DNA from: Mesorhizobium sp. B2-1-1
GTDB taxonomy: Bacteria > Pseudomonadota > Alphaproteobacteria > Rhizobiales > Rhizobiaceae
DNA: 64,000 bases
Reading direction: 5' to 3'
NCBI RefSeq assembly: GCF_006442975.2
Contig: NZ_CP083954.1
Location: 4,781,501 to 4,845,500 of the forward strand
Under the pieces are notes generated by a model that was not told the origin of the DNA, made no database searches, and saw only the letters and a list, made by a program, of their open reading frames with translations. Of this stretch, positions 1-8,495 are shown in pieces. The position numbers and the translations under genes were made by a program. Position 1 is the first letter of the stretch; each line of letters opens with the position of its first letter.

Positions 1-1
1 C

Positions 2-97
2 GGCACCGCCGGCAACGCGCCGAAGATCAAGCCGCTGCCGGTCTCGGAAATGGCCAAGCGTTACAAAGCGGGCAGCCTCGATCCGAAATTCGGCTAA
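2..97 (+). CDS. 3' end of a gene cut by the window edge
   Basis: An open frame runs from the window edge to a TAA at 95-97 and encodes 31 C-terminal residues ending in SLDPKFG. The tail is basic and too short to assign to a family. It faces the racemase gene convergently, with 21 bases between the stops and an inverted repeat just beyond. It could be a chance open frame, but the codon choice is that of the neighbouring genes and no better frame ends here. Confidence 0.45.
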   Translation, partial: GTAGNAPKIKPLPVSEMAKRYKAGSLDPKFG

Positions 98-110
98 ACG
101 ACCAGTTCCC

Positions 111-149
111 GGAGCGGTTCAGTGTTGGATAGAACCGCCGAACCGCTCC
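111..149. terminator. Inverted repeat between convergent genes, terminator-like
   Basis: GGAGCGGTTC at 111-120 is repeated as its exact complement at 140-149, giving a 10-bp stem with a 19-base loop. It overlaps the last codons of the racemase and lies 14 bases after the stop of the gene at the left edge. There is no T-run, so it may be a bidirectional terminator or an RNA 3'-end stabiliser. Confidence 0.4.
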
Positions 150-910
150 AGCTCTTTACGGGATGAGAACACCGGCCGAGGTCGCGGAACGTCCTGCGCG
201 GCGAAGCCCAACCGTGTCAAACAGGCTCGCGCCAGGGCTGCATTGCTGTCGATGACGACCAATCCGTTCGTAGGGTTGAGGCTGGCGGCCACCACCGACA
301 GTTCGGTGCAGCCGAGAACGGCCGTATCGGCGCCGGCCGATCGCGCGATTTCAAGCGCGCGCTCGGTTTCGCTCGCCGCCTCCGCGATCGAACCACCCTT
401 GACCAGGCCGATCGCTCTATCGACGCGACCCTGGAATTCCGTGACGGCGGGAAAGCAGAGCTCAAATCCCGCCGCCGACATCCTGTCCCGATAGAAGCCG
501 GAGACCAGCGTGCCCTGCGTGGCGAGGATCGTAACCTTGCCTCGGCCCAGGCTACGATGGGTTTCAGCTACGACCGCGTCGGCGATATGGATGATCCGCG
601 CCTGCGAGCTCGCCGCCAACTGCTCATACCAATGATGGGCGGTGTTGCACGGCATCGCGATACAGGCAACGCCGAGCGCATTGAGCGTCGAGACCCCGGC
701 TTTCAAAGACGCCAGCGGACCGTCATGGCCGGCAAGGATCGCCTCGGTCCTGTCAGGCAGCTGTGGCACGCTGAGGATGACGGCGGGCACATGCTCATTG
801 TCCCGGAACGCCTGGGTCATTCGGGTCAGCTTGAAGTAGAAGTCAGCCGATGCCAACGGCCCGAGGCCGCCAATGACGCCGAGCTGGAGGCTGATGCCAT
901 GGTCGATCAT
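119..910 (-). CDS. Aspartate/glutamate racemase family protein
   Basis: 263 residues, starting at the ATG at 910 (MIDHGISLQLGVIGGLGPLA), although the frame stays open further upstream. Proteins of this cofactor-independent family racemise aspartate or glutamate using two cysteines. Here the N-terminal GVIGGLGPLAS motif, the first catalytic-type cysteine in AMPCNTAHH (about residue 85) and the second in VLGCTELS (about residue 200) are all present, so it should be active. The ATG overlaps the stop of the upstream symporter (ATGA), which shows translational coupling and suggests that the transported solute is an acidic amino acid or relative. The exact substrate cannot be read from sequence. 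Confidence 0.85.
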   Translation of the reverse strand: MIDHGISLQLGVIGGLGPLASADFYFKLTRMTQAFRDNEHVPAVILSVPQLPDRTEAILAGHDGPLASLKAGVSTLNALGVACIAMPCNTAHHWYEQLAASSQARIIHIADAVVAETHRSLGRGKVTILATQGTLVSGFYRDRMSAAGFELCFPAVTEFQGRVDRAIGLVKGGSIAEAASETERALEIARSAGADTAVLGCTELSVVAASLNPTNGLVVIDSNAALARACLTRLGFAAQDVPRPRPVFSSRKELERFGGSIQH

Positions 911-2268
911 CGAGCGGGCTCGGCTTCGAGCTGTTCCGACGCCGCTTCGACAGACTGCGTTGTCTCCCTGTGGCTGGGCGCGATCATTGCGGTGCTCGCC
1001 GCAACGGTGCAGACGCTGGACAGCGTCATGAACGTGTCGACGGCCGCGTCGACCGCGACGAACAGGGCGAACGCCGCCTCGAAGGGAATCTTCAGGTAGC
1101 CACAGACGATCGACATCTGGGACAGGATGAGCAGGCTGCCCATGCCGCCGGTCGTGAGCGCGAGAAGCGCCGAGGTGATGCCGACGAGCAGGAGGTCGGG
1201 GATTGCCAGCGGACGGCCGTAGAGCTGGGCGATGAAAAGAACACCAGACGTGTAAAGCAGCGCCGGGCCTGTCCGCAGCAGTGCCGCCTGCAGCGGCACG
1301 AGCAGTTCGACGACCACGAGGCTGAACCGCAGACGCTCGCTCAGCAGGTTTATGACCCACGGAAGCGAGGCGACGGTAGAGCGCGTGGTGATGGCTACCA
1401 TGAGAAGGGGCTGACAGGTCTTGATCGTGGCCCAGTAGCTTCGCCGAGAGCGGATGGCGATAACGCCAAATGCGCCGGCGATGAATGTGAGGCAGGAAAG
1501 ACCCATCACCAGCAGATAACCGCCCATCAGCGTGAGCGGCTTGGTTCCGGTCGACGCGGTCTGATCCGCGATCAGGATGAAGGTTGCAAACGGCAATCCC
1601 CAGATGAACCAGTTGGTAAGGACCGTGCAGGCCCGGTAAACCGCGTTCAGCGCCTGAGACAGGCTCATGGACGAAGGCTGGGGAATCTTGCCCATCGCGA
1701 GCCCGAAAAGCAGGCAGAACAGCAGGACCTGGATGGTTTGACCGGAGGCCAGCGCGCTGAAGACGTTGTTCGGTACAAGATCGAGCAGTATCGAACGCCC
1801 GGTGTCGGATCCCTCATTGGGTGGTGGTTGGTAGGGGAATGCGAGATCGGTGGATACGCTGCCCTGCGAATTGATGAACTCGCCAAGCTCGATGCGCGAT
1901 TGAGGATTCTCGATCTGGCCCGGCTGAAGGACAAGCGAGTAGGTGCCACTCACCAATACGCTCAGGAACGACACGACCAGCACCGCCATACCCACCCGGC
2001 CAAGGTAACGGACCGAGTTGGGATCCTGAACCATCGACATGATCGAGAAGATGACCGACGAGACCAGGTAGGGCAGGACGACCATCTTGAGGAAATTCAG
2101 GTAGAGCTGCGCCACCGGGCTGATCGCATGGGCAAATGCTGGATAATAGAGGCCGCAAAGGATTCCCGCCCCGATCATCGCAATCGTCGTCGCGGGCGAG
2201 CGCAATATGCGCCTCGCCGCCAGGCGCCAATCGAAAGCCAAGGGTCCGGCTGCTTCCGTGACGGCCAT
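907..2268 (-). CDS. Divergent DAACS-family (dicarboxylate/amino acid:cation) symporter
   Basis: 453 residues of mostly hydrophobic sequence with the length and segment order of GltP/DctA-type symporters; the region around LYLNFLKMVVLPYLVSS matches the conserved TM2-TM3 stretch. The usual substrate-site motifs are replaced. The serine-rich HP1 motif reads TTRSTVASLP. The NMDGT-type TM7 motif is gone (PLQAALLRTGPALLYT at the equivalent place). The HP2 loop reads TTGGMGS. TM8 has VDAAVDTFMTLSS instead of the DRxxDMxRT/NVxGD pattern. It starts 2 bases after the stop of the binding-protein gene and overlaps the racemase start. Family membership is fairly sure; substrate and coupling ion are not. 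Confidence 0.8.
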   Translation of the reverse strand: MAVTEAAGPLAFDWRLAARRILRSPATTIAMIGAGILCGLYYPAFAHAISPVAQLYLNFLKMVVLPYLVSSVIFSIMSMVQDPNSVRYLGRVGMAVLVVSFLSVLVSGTYSLVLQPGQIENPQSRIELGEFINSQGSVSTDLAFPYQPPPNEGSDTGRSILLDLVPNNVFSALASGQTIQVLLFCLLFGLAMGKIPQPSSMSLSQALNAVYRACTVLTNWFIWGLPFATFILIADQTASTGTKPLTLMGGYLLVMGLSCLTFIAGAFGVIAIRSRRSYWATIKTCQPLLMVAITTRSTVASLPWVINLLSERLRFSLVVVELLVPLQAALLRTGPALLYTSGVLFIAQLYGRPLAIPDLLLVGITSALLALTTGGMGSLLILSQMSIVCGYLKIPFEAAFALFVAVDAAVDTFMTLSSVCTVAASTAMIAPSHRETTQSVEAASEQLEAEPAR

Positions 2269-2270
2269 CG

Positions 2271-3104
2271 TCAGGCTTTGCTCCCCAACCGGTAGCGCGC
2301 GATGATCTCGTCAGTGTTGAGAACCTGCTGACCGCGCGCGAGATCGAGGTAAAGGTCGATAAACGCCGCGAGATGCGGATTGTCCGGTCGCACACCGATT
2401 GCGATCGTGTCTACCTTGTCGGTCAGCGTGATCGAGCGCGCGGCGACCGTCATCGACGGATCGTCGACCATCAGCTTCTTGATCTCGAAATCGTCGCGAT
2501 ACGCCATGTCGATCGTCCCGTCGCGGATCGCATCGACAACCATGTCCCAGCCTGCAAAACGATGAACTTGTGCATGCGGGAAGGTCGTCGCGGCATAGGT
2601 TGCGAATGAAGAGCCCTCGATCACGCCGAGATCGCCCGAGAAATCGCGGATGATCTGCTCGGGTGGTTTGCCTTGCGCGATGCGCGCCAGGTTGAGGCGA
2701 TTGGCGATGAGGCCTTGGTGCAGCATGGCATAGGGCCGGGAATAGAGGATTGAGCGGCCACGGCGAAGGGTTCGGCTGAGCTTGCCGATGGCTATGTCCG
2801 CCTGGCCGGAAGTCAGCTGTTTCACCATGCCGTCGAACGTTGCGGCGGATCGGTCGAACACCGGCTCGACGCCAAGCTCCGCTGCTATGCCGCGGGCCAG
2901 TTCCATGTCTATGCCGCTGTCCCCCGATCCATCGGCCGGGAAAAATGGATCGGAGGCAAAGGCCGGCATCGCAATGCGCAGCGCATTGTCGCTGATGACG
3001 GGAGCGATCTCCGCCTGCTGTCCTGGAGTGTTGGCCGCCCGAGCTTGCGCGACCAGCAAGCCGACGCTTCCGGCCGTGAGCAGCGTGCGACGTGTAACCG
3101 ACAT
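2271..3104 (-). CDS. Family-3 periplasmic solute-binding protein (polar amino acid type)
   Basis: 277 residues with a twin-arginine-like N-terminus (MSVTRRTLLTAGSVGLLVA, cleavage near ARA-AN). The mature part has the SBP_bac_3 layout: a bipartite ligand fold with IDMELARGIAAELGV, the FDGMVKQLTSGQADIAIG segment and YSRPYAM. Such proteins normally serve polar amino acid ABC importers, but no ABC permease or ATPase follows. Instead the gene is cotranscribed with the DAACS-like symporter 2 bases downstream and with an Asp/Glu racemase. It may feed ligand to the symporter or act as a sensor; this is inference. Confidence 0.85.
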   Translation of the reverse strand: MSVTRRTLLTAGSVGLLVAQARAANTPGQQAEIAPVISDNALRIAMPAFASDPFFPADGSGDSGIDMELARGIAAELGVEPVFDRSAATFDGMVKQLTSGQADIAIGKLSRTLRRGRSILYSRPYAMLHQGLIANRLNLARIAQGKPPEQIIRDFSGDLGVIEGSSFATYAATTFPHAQVHRFAGWDMVVDAIRDGTIDMAYRDDFEIKKLMVDDPSMTVAARSITLTDKVDTIAIGVRPDNPHLAAFIDLYLDLARGQQVLNTDEIIARYRLGSKA

Positions 3105-3337
3105 GCGGGTTCTCTAGTTCGCGAGGGAAGCCGGACAACAAATCGGACCAATTCGCAGTATGCATGGCGAAGTTAAACAAAAGTATCTTTCGCATTGTAC
3201 TTTTATAGCAATCAGCAGCGCAGGCTGCCGCAATACTCGCATTATGTAATGTATCTGGGATATCTGATTGCTTCGCTGGCGGGCCAACCGGTTGGACCGC
3301 CAACAGGCGCGAGTGGCATCGGCTGCCGCCCCGACCT
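3105..3337 (-). promoter_or_regulatory. Promoter region of the SBP-symporter-racemase operon
   Basis: 233 bases between two minus-strand genes, AT-rich compared with its surroundings, so it probably holds the promoter of the operon ending at 119. A perfect 12-bp palindrome, CCAACCGGTTGG, lies at 3284-3295. A weak -35/-10 pair (TTGCTA, then GATACT) can be read on the minus strand near 3180-3215. No clear terminator for the polyol operon was found here. Confidence 0.35.
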
Positions 3338-4279
3338 CTACCCGGTTTTCGGCAGCAGATCAGGCCTGCCCGTGTCGATAAAGGGCGCCCAGTAGTCGAC
3401 CGATTCGCGGATCATGGCGACCACCTGGTGGTCGACCGGTTCGCGCTCGCGGAACGACAGTTCGAGGCAGATCTCGTTGTCGGTGCCGCCGCCGCGCCGC
3501 ACCGTCTCCAGCAGCTTTTCAGGCGTGATGCGGCCGTCCCTGTTGTGAGCCGCTGTGAACGGCCAATGACCACCCTTGTTCCTCGACGATTGCTTGATGT
3601 GGATGATCGGCGACTTCCTGGGGAAAGCCTCGGCCCAGGCATAGGGATCGATATCGGCCGGGTTGCTGGAGGTGACGTCGCCATGGTCGATGTCGACCAT
3701 CATCTCCAGCGGAATGGCCATGCCGGCCGCGTCGATCGCATTCTGCAGCAGCCTGCAATTCTCGATCGTGTGGCCGAACTCGCGGCCGACCGACATCGGC
3801 TCCCAGAACAGGTAGTTAAGCCCGGCCGCGCGGGCGTGTTCGGCGACCTCGCGCCAGCATTCCAGTGCAATGTCGAACAGGCGCGCGCGGCGCGCGGGAT
3901 CATCATAATCGCGATGGGTGAAGATCGCGAATTGGGTACCCATGCCGCCGGCGCCAAGCTCGGCCGAGATGTCGGCAAAGGTCTTGAACCAGCAGACATA
4001 GTAGCGGCGCACGTCCGCGTCTGGATGGCCGAAATGGTTGAGCCGGCCGTAAGGACCGGTCATGCCCGAGGTCACGCGCACGCCCGTGCGGGAGAGTGCG
4101 CCACGAAACAGGCGGACGAATTTCACGATCGTCGCCGCCGGCCAGCCCGGATTGACGAATTCATGCGTGAGCTGAATGTCCCTGATGCCGATGTCGTAGG
4201 CAATGGTATCAACCAGGTCGTCAGGCTCGGCAAAGCGATTGACCAGCGGATTGGTGTTGAGGGAGAGCGTGAATGCCAA
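3338..4279 (-). CDS. EryC-like xylose-isomerase-type TIM-barrel isomerase
   Basis: 313 residues of the sugar phosphate isomerase/epimerase fold. The sequence closely resembles what I recall of EryC from the Brucella/rhizobial erythritol pathway (LSLNTNPLVNRFAEPDDL, RVTSGMTGPYGRLNHFGHP, LELSFRERE). EryC is one of the isomerases that rearrange tetrulose phosphates on the way to erythrose 4-phosphate. Metal-ligand candidates are the Glu of FWEPMS, the Asp-His pair of VDIDHGD and the Glu of CLELSF. Translation seems to start at TTG (4279), with a purine-rich GAGAGGA 8 bases upstream. It is the last gene of the polyol operon, 48 bases after the GlpD-like gene. Confidence 0.8.
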   Translation of the reverse strand: MAFTLSLNTNPLVNRFAEPDDLVDTIAYDIGIRDIQLTHEFVNPGWPAATIVKFVRLFRGALSRTGVRVTSGMTGPYGRLNHFGHPDADVRRYYVCWFKTFADISAELGAGGMGTQFAIFTHRDYDDPARRARLFDIALECWREVAEHARAAGLNYLFWEPMSVGREFGHTIENCRLLQNAIDAAGMAIPLEMMVDIDHGDVTSSNPADIDPYAWAEAFPRKSPIIHIKQSSRNKGGHWPFTAAHNRDGRITPEKLLETVRRGGGTDNEICLELSFREREPVDHQVVAMIRESVDYWAPFIDTGRPDLLPKTG

Positions 4280-4327
4280 GATCGCGATCCTCTCAGCCCT
4301 GTCGCGCTACATTGGCAATGATTGCCA

Positions 4328-5845
4328 TCACCCTGCCCTCGCCAGCCGGCTCGCGCACCAGTGTTCGAAAGCCGATCTCTCCTCGGCGGAAAGATGCAGG
4401 CCGTGCTTGGTGCGCCGTTCGAGAATGTCGGCCGGTGTCTCAGCCCATTCCTGCTCGAACAGGTAACTGGCCTCGCGCTCGAAGAAATCCTTGCCGAAAC
4501 ATCGCCCGAGTTCCGCGAGCGAACGGGCCGCGCCGACCAGAAGACGTGTCCTGGTGCCGTAGAGCCGACCGTAATGCTTGAGCAGCGATGCAGGCATCCA
4601 TGGATACTCCCGCCCGAGATCTCCTAGAAACTGTTCGAAATCGGCATTGGCGATGTCGCCGCCAGGCAGATGCGCCTTCGCCGTCCAAGGCTTGCCCATC
4701 CGGGGGAAGAACGGAGCGATCCTGTCCAGCGCATGCTCGGCGAGCTTGCGGAAGGTGGTGATCTTGCCGCCGAAGACGGACAGCAGCGGCGCCTCAGCAT
4801 CCGGCGCGTCGAGTTCGAAAATATAGTCGCGGGTCACGGCACTCGGGTTGTCGGCATTGTCGTCATAGAGCGGCCTGACGCCGGAGAACGAATAGACGAC
4901 ATCGCCGCGCGCGAGGCCACGCTTGAAATAACGGTTGACCACCCTGATCAGGTATTCGATCTCGCTCTCATCCGCCGCCACGTCCTCGGGTCGGCCGTCA
5001 TAGGGAATGTCGGTGGTGCCGATCAAGGCGAGATCGCCCTGATAAGGATTGATGAAGATCACCCGCTTGTCGCTGTTCTGGATGAGGTAAGCTTGGCGGC
5101 CCTCCCAGAATTTGGGCACGACGATATGGCTGCCCTTGACCAGCCGGACATTGCGCGTCGAGTTCTGGCCAGCAACGCGGTTGATGATGTCGTTGACCCA
5201 AGGGCCAGCGGCATTGACCAGCGCCCGCGTTCGCACGGTGGTTTTCACGCCGGTCTTGCCGTCGCGCATCTCCACCGACCAGAGGCCGCCTTCCCGGCGG
5301 GCGGCGGTGCAGGCGGTTCGGGTGAAGATCTTCGCTCCGCGCTCGCGCGCATCCAGCGCATTGATCAGCACGAGACGGGCGTCGTCGACCCAGCAATCGG
5401 AATATTCGAAACCGCGCTTGAACTCGTCCTTGATCGGCGCGCCCTCGGGCGCGGTGCGCAGGTCGAGCGTGCGGGTGGCCGGCAGCCGCTTGCGGCCGCC
5501 GAGATGGTCGTAGAGGAACAGGCCGAGCCGCACCAGCCAGGCCGGCCGGTCGTCAGGACTGTGCGGCAGCACGAAGCGCATCGGCCAGATGATGTGCGGT
5601 GCCGATTCCAGGAGTACCTCGCGCTCGATCAGCGCCTCGCGCACCAGGCGGAACTCGTAATATTCGAGGTAGCGCAGGCCGCCATGGACGAGCTTGCCCG
5701 ATCGCGAACTGGTGCCTTCCGCCAGATCGTCCTTTTCGCACAGGATGACGGAGAGGCCGCGGCCTGCTGCATCGCGGGCTATGCCGGCGCCGTTGACGCC
5801 GCCGCCGATGACGAAAAGGTCGACGATTTCGGGTCCGCCACTCAT
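4328..5845 (-). CDS. GlpD/EryB-like FAD-dependent polyol-phosphate dehydrogenase
   Basis: 505 residues, full length for the glycerol-3-phosphate dehydrogenase family. The N-terminal FAD site reads VIGGGVNGAGIARDAAGRG (about residues 12-30), followed by SSRSGKLVHGGLRYLEYYEF, the substrate/FAD signature of GlpD. A C-terminal DAO_C-like domain follows. The family oxidises sn-glycerol 3-phosphate to dihydroxyacetone phosphate at the membrane; the EryB branch oxidises erythritol 4-phosphate. Position between an EryA-like kinase and an EryC-like isomerase favours a four-carbon or similar polyol phosphate over glycerol phosphate, but sequence alone does not settle it. Confidence 0.85.
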   Translation of the reverse strand: MSGGPEIVDLFVIGGGVNGAGIARDAAGRGLSVILCEKDDLAEGTSSRSGKLVHGGLRYLEYYEFRLVREALIEREVLLESAPHIIWPMRFVLPHSPDDRPAWLVRLGLFLYDHLGGRKRLPATRTLDLRTAPEGAPIKDEFKRGFEYSDCWVDDARLVLINALDARERGAKIFTRTACTAARREGGLWSVEMRDGKTGVKTTVRTRALVNAAGPWVNDIINRVAGQNSTRNVRLVKGSHIVVPKFWEGRQAYLIQNSDKRVIFINPYQGDLALIGTTDIPYDGRPEDVAADESEIEYLIRVVNRYFKRGLARGDVVYSFSGVRPLYDDNADNPSAVTRDYIFELDAPDAEAPLLSVFGGKITTFRKLAEHALDRIAPFFPRMGKPWTAKAHLPGGDIANADFEQFLGDLGREYPWMPASLLKHYGRLYGTRTRLLVGAARSLAELGRCFGKDFFEREASYLFEQEWAETPADILERRTKHGLHLSAEERSAFEHWCASRLARAG

Positions 5846-5890
5846 CTCGTCACGATCTCGCTGCCGGATTTACACACCATGGCTGCCGCC

Positions 5891-6931
5891 TCAGCACGGA
5901 TTGACCGGAGGCAGCCCGGCGATATAGCGGCGCACTTCCTCGGCGGCCTGCTCGGCCGCATAGGTCACGGTGCGCACCGAGGCGCCGGCGATATGCGGCG
6001 TCAGCGTCACGTTGGGAAGCTGCAGCAAGGGCCAGTCCGACGGCACAGGCTCGACCGCGAACGTCTCCAGCATGGCGCTGGCGATCTGGCCTGAAACAAG
6101 CGCCTCATAGAGTGCGTCATAGTCGACCAGCGGCCCGCGCGCCGTGTTGACGAAGATCACCCCGGGTTTCATCCGCGCGATGGTGTCCTTGCCGATCAGG
6201 CCGCGCGTCTCCGGCGTCACCCGCGAATGCAGCGTGACCACGTCGGAGCGGGATAGGAGATCGTCAAGCGCGACCAGTTCGACGCCGGCGTTGCGGTCCT
6301 CTGCGCTCAACTGCACATAGGGGTCGCTGACCAGAACGTGGCAGCCGAAAGCGCGCAGCAGCCTGACTACCTTTGTTCCGATATTGCCGTAACCGACGAC
6401 GCCGACCGTCATCTCGCTAAGCTCGCGGCCGGTGCGGTCGGCGCGGTAGAGATCGCCGCGCCATTCGCCCCTGCGCAGCGCTTCGTGGCCGACCCGGATC
6501 AGCCGCGTTTCGGCCAATATGGCGCCGATGGTGAATTCGGCCACGGCGGTCGCGTTGCGGCCGGGCACGTTGACGACGGTGATGCCATGCGCGCGCGCCG
6601 CTTCCATGTCGATGTTGATCGGGCCGCCGCGCGACACCGCGACCAGCTTCAGGGCCGGCAGGCGGCGCATCATGCCCTCCGACAATGGTGCAAGCTGGGT
6701 GACGAGGATCTCGGCATCGCCAATGAACTCGACGACCTCGTCGGGACGGCCGAAATACTCCTTGACCTTGTCGAGGCCGAGCGCCGGATCGCCGAATTCC
6801 ATCGGCTCGTCGGGCCAGGCGGTCTGCAATGTCCTGACATCGAGGTCACCGCTCGCGACCTTCTCGATTTTGGCGCGAAACACCTCCGGAAGCATGAAGT
6901 TGTCACCAATGATCGCTATTTTCCTGGGCAT
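5891..6931 (-). CDS. NAD-dependent 2-hydroxyacid dehydrogenase (PGDH-like)
   Basis: 346 residues of the D-isomer 2-hydroxyacid dehydrogenase family. The Rossmann motif VGVVGYGNIGTKV lies near residue 175. The catalytic Arg is in LHSRVTPETRG, NTARGPLVD follows, and the Glu-His pair is in FAVEP and TPHIAG near residues 285 and 305. Members oxidise 2-hydroxyacids such as 3-phosphoglycerate or erythronate 4-phosphate. The gene lies 10 bases after the kinase and 45 bases before the GlpD-like gene, so it is part of the polyol operon, but it is not a component of the classical erythritol pathway. It may act on an aldonate phosphate side product or extend the substrate range. Confidence 0.8.
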   Translation of the reverse strand: MPRKIAIIGDNFMLPEVFRAKIEKVASGDLDVRTLQTAWPDEPMEFGDPALGLDKVKEYFGRPDEVVEFIGDAEILVTQLAPLSEGMMRRLPALKLVAVSRGGPINIDMEAARAHGITVVNVPGRNATAVAEFTIGAILAETRLIRVGHEALRRGEWRGDLYRADRTGRELSEMTVGVVGYGNIGTKVVRLLRAFGCHVLVSDPYVQLSAEDRNAGVELVALDDLLSRSDVVTLHSRVTPETRGLIGKDTIARMKPGVIFVNTARGPLVDYDALYEALVSGQIASAMLETFAVEPVPSDWPLLQLPNVTLTPHIAGASVRTVTYAAEQAAEEVRRYIAGLPPVNPC

Positions 6932-6941
6932 ACTCGACTTC

Positions 6942-8495
6942 TCAATTTGCCTGCACCGAAGCCATCGCGCGCCAGACCGGCCGCAGCGCCTGGTGCGCCA
7001 ACATGTAGGACGGGGTCATCCTGTCGTAGATCGCGGCGAGGTCCCGATCACTCGGCTCCGCCTCGCCAAGCAGCGGCGTCACCCATTCCGCGACGCATTC
7101 GTCCATCGACTTGTACAGGCCGACGCAGACCGCGGCTATCATCGCCGCGCCGGCCGCCCCGGCCTCCTCGCGCTGGCTGGTGCGGATGTCTGCGCCGACG
7201 GCGGCTCCGAGGATCTTGCGCAGCGCCGGGCTTCGGGCGGCGCCTCCGGTCAGCCGGATCTCGCGCGGCAATGGCCCCATGGCGGCGTAGCAATCGCGCG
7301 CGGCGAAGGCCAATCCCTCGAAGACGGCGCGCACCAGGTCGGCATAGCCGTGGCGCGAGGATATGCCGACGAAGCCGGCCCTGGCATTGGCATCGACGAA
7401 CGGCCCCCGCTCGCCGGCCTCGGACACATAGGGCTGGTAGAGCAGCGAGGCGGGCTGCGAGGCGGCGATCCAGGTGTCGACGAGCGCGATCATCTCGCCA
7501 TTGCTGCGGGTGATGCCTTGCGAAGCGAGGATGCCGGAAGCGAGCCCAAGCACCCAGTCGATGTTGAGGGTCGCCGCCATGTTGGACTGCATCTGCGCGA
7601 ACACGCCGGGCGCCGGCATGGCCATGGTGTAGCCGGTTGCCGCCTCGTTCAGTTGCACGTCGTCCGGCGTCTCGGCCAGCCGCATATGCATGCCAGTGGA
7701 ACCGATGATGGTGCAGCCGGGCTTGCGCTCGCGGTCGAGCAGGCCGGCGCCAAGCGCGGTGCAGACGACGTCGACATAGCCGAGCACGACCGGCGTGCCG
7801 GCAAGTATGCCGGTGGCGGCGGCCGCCGCCTGCGACAGACCGGCGCTGTGCCTGGTGCCGTCTGTGACCGGCGGTAGCAAATGCCTGAGGTCGGCGACGC
7901 CGAGCACGTCGAGCACATCCTCGCTATAGTCGCGGGTGCGGAAATCGCCAAAGGTGAAGGTTCCCTCGGAGGGGTCGGTGGCGCGCTCGCCGGTCAGCTT
8001 GAAATAGAGCCAGTCCTTGCAGTGAAACGCCGTCGCCGCCTTGTCGAGCATTTCAGGCATGTTGCGCTTCATGAACACGAACTGCGAGCCCTGCTGGCAG
8101 GCGGCGAGCCCGCTGCCGGTCTTTTCGAAGCGCAGCCGGTCCTCGGGCCGCGCGCGGATCTCCTCGACGACGCCGGCGGCGCGCGCGTCGAGCCAGAGCC
8201 AGCCCTTCGCCACCGGCTCGCCCTTGCCGTCGATCAGCCAGGTGCCGTCGCCCTGCCCGGTCACCGCGATGGCGATGGTCCGGCCGGCGAGATCGGGCAC
8301 TTTCTCGGCGAGCTGGCGCAAGGTCGCCGCCGCATCCGCCCATGTGCGCGCAAGATCCTGTTCGGCGCCGCCGCCCGGCCGCGTCTCGTAATGGTTCGGC
8401 GTTGCCGCGGCGGCGATCTGCCGGCCTTTCGTGTCGAAGGCGATGGACTTGATGACGGAAGTACCGGCGTCGATACCGATCAAGAGATCACGCAT
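6942..8495 (-). CDS. FGGY-family carbohydrate kinase, EryA-like
   Basis: 517 residues from the ATG at 8495; the longer open frame upstream lies in the ATPase gene in another frame. The N-terminal phosphate loop reads LIGIDAGTSVIKSIAFD, the mid-protein motif is GYVDVVCTALGAG with CTIIGSTGMH, and the C-terminal nucleotide site is EIRLTGGAARSPALRKIL. FGGY kinases phosphorylate sugars or polyols in the cytoplasm. The EryD, EryB and EryC-like neighbours suggest erythritol or a related polyol; LsrK- or xylulokinase-like activities are alternatives. The start overlaps the ATPase stop by one base (TGATG). Confidence 0.85.
   Translation of the reverse strand: MRDLLIGIDAGTSVIKSIAFDTKGRQIAAAATPNHYETRPGGGAEQDLARTWADAAATLRQLAEKVPDLAGRTIAIAVTGQGDGTWLIDGKGEPVAKGWLWLDARAAGVVEEIRARPEDRLRFEKTGSGLAACQQGSQFVFMKRNMPEMLDKAATAFHCKDWLYFKLTGERATDPSEGTFTFGDFRTRDYSEDVLDVLGVADLRHLLPPVTDGTRHSAGLSQAAAAATGILAGTPVVLGYVDVVCTALGAGLLDRERKPGCTIIGSTGMHMRLAETPDDVQLNEAATGYTMAMPAPGVFAQMQSNMAATLNIDWVLGLASGILASQGITRSNGEMIALVDTWIAASQPASLLYQPYVSEAGERGPFVDANARAGFVGISSRHGYADLVRAVFEGLAFAARDCYAAMGPLPREIRLTGGAARSPALRKILGAAVGADIRTSQREEAGAAGAAMIAAVCVGLYKSMDECVAEWVTPLLGEAEPSDRDLAAIYDRMTPSYMLAHQALRPVWRAMASVQAN

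Noticed and set aside
970..2295. A 441-residue open frame on the plus strand opposite the symporter gene
   Set aside because: It is rich in Arg, Asp, Gln and His with no fold or motif, typical of antisense frames over GC-rich genes, and it mirrors the well-supported minus-strand symporter.
3322..3356. GCTGCCG/CGGCAGC inverted repeat near the end of the polyol operon
   Set aside because: It lies partly within the last codons of the isomerase gene, has a 21-base loop and no T-run, so a terminator call is not justified.
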